A stretch of 64,000 bases of DNA from Vitellaria paradoxa (taxonomy: Eukaryota; Streptophyta; Magnoliopsida; Ericales; Sapotaceae). A model generated the notes under the pieces. It ran no database searches, was not told the DNA's origin, and saw only the letters and a program-made list of their open reading frames with translations. The number at the start of each line of letters is the position of its first letter. The stretch's first letter is position 1. The DNA is taken from the NCBI GenBank assembly GCA_019916065.1, contig CM034234.1:5368342-5432341 (forward strand). Reading direction: 5' to 3'. Of the stretch, positions 62,190 through 64,000 are shown piece by piece. The position numbers and the translations under genes are program-made.

Positions 62190-62999
62190 TTTATTTTATT
62201 ATATGCGTTAAACCATGTTTATCCTTTTATTAATATATAAATTTAAATGATCACAACAAAGTTCCTCTTATTCGTATTAAATGTTAATTTAAGAGGAATA
62301 TTTAAAAAAAAATAAAAATAATAGTATAATGCATTCAAAATTATTCAAAGACCCAACAAGTAATCTTGTGGAGTCCATTGACGACTTACAATTATATAGT
62401 CATCGTACCTTGACAAAATAAGCCCGAAATATTTAAAATAAAACTACTTCACTAAAATTAATGCCATAATTCAATTAACCTAGCCGTCGGTCCGGACTGG
62501 AAATTTGAAATCGGGTGCTAATGTAATTGAGAATCAAATGGCGATGAAATGGGTTGTGATCAGTGAATGGATACATCAATTAAAGTCAATCATGAAAGGT
62601 CATACACACATACGATGTATAAATTGACATTTATGGATTCATAAATACATACGAGGAAAGGAAATAAACGTAAAGACCAAGGCAACTAGCTAGGGAGTCA
62701 GTCAATGCCCCCTGGCGTGCTCTGTTACAATTAGTCACCAAGGTGGGTGCATGGTCTATTAGGATGCTCTCTATTTTTTTTTTTTTTCAATTATATTGAA
62801 GACGATAGTTTTATTGATTAACCAATACATTAGGGGAATGCAGAAACTTAATGATACACACACACACAGACACGCACACATATGACAACTCTATAATCAT
62901 TACATATTGTTTAAAGTCATAATATGTATGAAAGTTAATCACATGCTTTAATTAATTAAATTACATGAGTTCCAACAAAAATCTACCCAGAATGATATT

Positions 63000-63172
63000 G
63001 GCTCCGTTTGGAGCATAACAAAATAAAATAAAATAAAATCCTACAAATCTCTATAAACACGAATTACGAGACAATAAATTTTAAATTTTTTACTCACTAC
63101 GCAAATTACAATACATTTACGTTTACAATTTTATTTTATTTTATACACTTTTATACAACTCCAAACACACCC
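63000..63172. mobile_element. MITE-like element (TACTGTACGAATTAC family)
   Basis: The left end GGCTCCGTTTGGAGCATAAC and right end ACAACTCCAAACACACCC are inverted repeats. The interior 'tttttactcactacgcaaattac' parallels 3440, 13505 and 22840. Confidence 0.55.
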
Positions 63173-63364
63173 ATTGAAAGATCATTTTAATTATTTTGTA
63201 AGTATTCATTAAAGATTAATAATTATATGCCCAGTAATTATATTTTTTTTATGGAACTGTATATAAAAAAAGTACAAAATATTATTGACCTGTCCTAGAT
63301 CATCTATTAACAAATACCTTATATTAAATTAATTCAAAATATAACTAGACATAGCACTTGTAGA

Positions 63365-63395
<31 letters not shown>

Positions 63396-63424
63396 GCTCT
63401 GTTGATCCAAGAAATTCCAAACCT

Positions 63425-63685
63425 GCCCCTTCGGGGGTGGTTGAGCGGAAGTTCGGAAATGCCTCAGAGTCTGGGCCGCGTGCGGTCCCAGGTTCGACTC
63501 CCCTTCAGGGGGTGGGTTATCGCTTTGGCGAGTTTCTAACAGCTTCCCTCGATCGAGCCGGTCAGTCAAGGCTTGTCTAGGCTAGTTTACCACCTCGTGA
63601 GCTATTACCGGCTTGGTCCACGAGACGGATTTCACCCAATGCGCACCTTCAGGTAGCGGCTGCGAGCTTTTTTTCGATTCACAGA
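63425..63685 (+). mobile_element. tRNA-derived SINE with 15-bp target-site duplication
   Basis: The A box TGGTTGAGCGG (63438-63448) and a perfect B box GGTTCGACTCC (63491-63501) form the tRNA-like head. The body (63510-63665) is not tRNA, and it ends with a T7 stretch followed by a short tail. The flanks AGAAATTCCAAACCT (63410-63424) and AGAAATCCCAAACCT (63686-63700) match at 14 of 15 bases. The T-stretch ending recalls Au-type plant SINEs, but the family is not confirmed. Confidence 0.8.
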
Positions 63686-64000
63686 AGAAATCCCAAACCT
63701 AAGATGTGACGGGTGTTAAATGGCCGGTCGTCTTTCACTTGTACTAAAAGTTTGTTCAGTGGGTGGGAAGCAATTACGTAGTCTACAAATGTATTAATTA
63801 AAGTCGCATTTAAAATTGGCCGGCATCATCTTGCCCCACTGAAGAAATTTGGACCAAATGAAAATTTTAAATACATCAGGGACAAATTTTTCTGCATTAA
63901 TTAATTAATTAATTGGCATCCAATGATTTCTTGTGTCTCTTTTTCGGAGTCACGCGGTCAAGATCTCGAGGAGTTGATATCTTGGAAATTACTTTAATTG

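Larger units (their letters stand above)
55541..64000. other. Gene-free right flank
   Basis: No host gene was found. It contains a SINE-like insertion (56402), MITE-like elements (57998, 59582, 63000), a foldback element (60836), a SINE (63425), and simple repeats: (GAA)n 57952-57980, (CT)n/(CA)n 59964-60017, (TA)n 60461-60486 and 60714-60735, (TAA)n 63366-63392. The remainder is AT-rich without visible structure. Confidence 0.6.

Noticed and set aside
63425..63510. Possible tRNA gene from the A and B boxes
   Set aside because: No closing acceptor stem or anticodon arm is formed, and the target duplication shows it is a SINE.

Overview
The window is nuclear DNA from a flowering plant. It is AT-rich, has spliced genes with plant-only domains (RPGE/PEL, TRM/DUF4378, DUF7086, NaKR), an intron-containing tRNA-Tyr, and much intergenic DNA made of decayed transposons. 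I cannot name the species; nothing points to a grass, and a eudicot or other broad-leaved angiosperm is likely.

I support five protein genes and one tRNA. Left to right: a degraded gene fragment at the window edge (133-421); a small RPGE/PEL-family gene on + (9129-10498, three exons, 97 aa); a TRM-like DUF3741/DUF4378 gene on + (28310-35088, five exons, 971 aa); a single-exon DUF7086 gene on - (36952-37713); tRNA-Tyr(GUA) with a 19-nt intron on + (38804-38895); a NaKR-type heavy-metal-associated protein gene on - (41478-44374, three exons, 300 aa); and a membrane-anchored UDP-glucuronate decarboxylase gene (UXS) on - (49708-55126, seven exons, 437 aa). The exon joins were derived by hand from splice signals, reading frame and family conservation, and every join keeps frame.

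The rest is dominated by mobile DNA: a degraded LINE 3' end (6676-7626); three 18-19 bp micro-insertions flanked by 12-14 bp duplications that look like extreme LINE truncations; three SINE-like elements with target-site duplications (8064, 56402, 63425); a 2.25-kb non-autonomous CACTA element (17997-20245); two copies of a 1.3-kb near-palindromic foldback element (5067-6369 and 60836-62189, the second with an exact 9-bp duplication); and many MITE-like elements with GTTTGG...CCAAAC ends, some inside introns. Next to tRNA-Tyr is a tandem array built from the end of one such element.

The genes do not form a pathway or cluster; their proximity looks incidental. The most notable gene-level feature is an apparent U12-type AT-AC intron in UXS. 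All five protein genes carry pyrimidine/GA-rich leaders or promoter tracts. I did not find a CRISPR-like, operon-like or clearly new multi-gene system, which fits a plant nuclear region.
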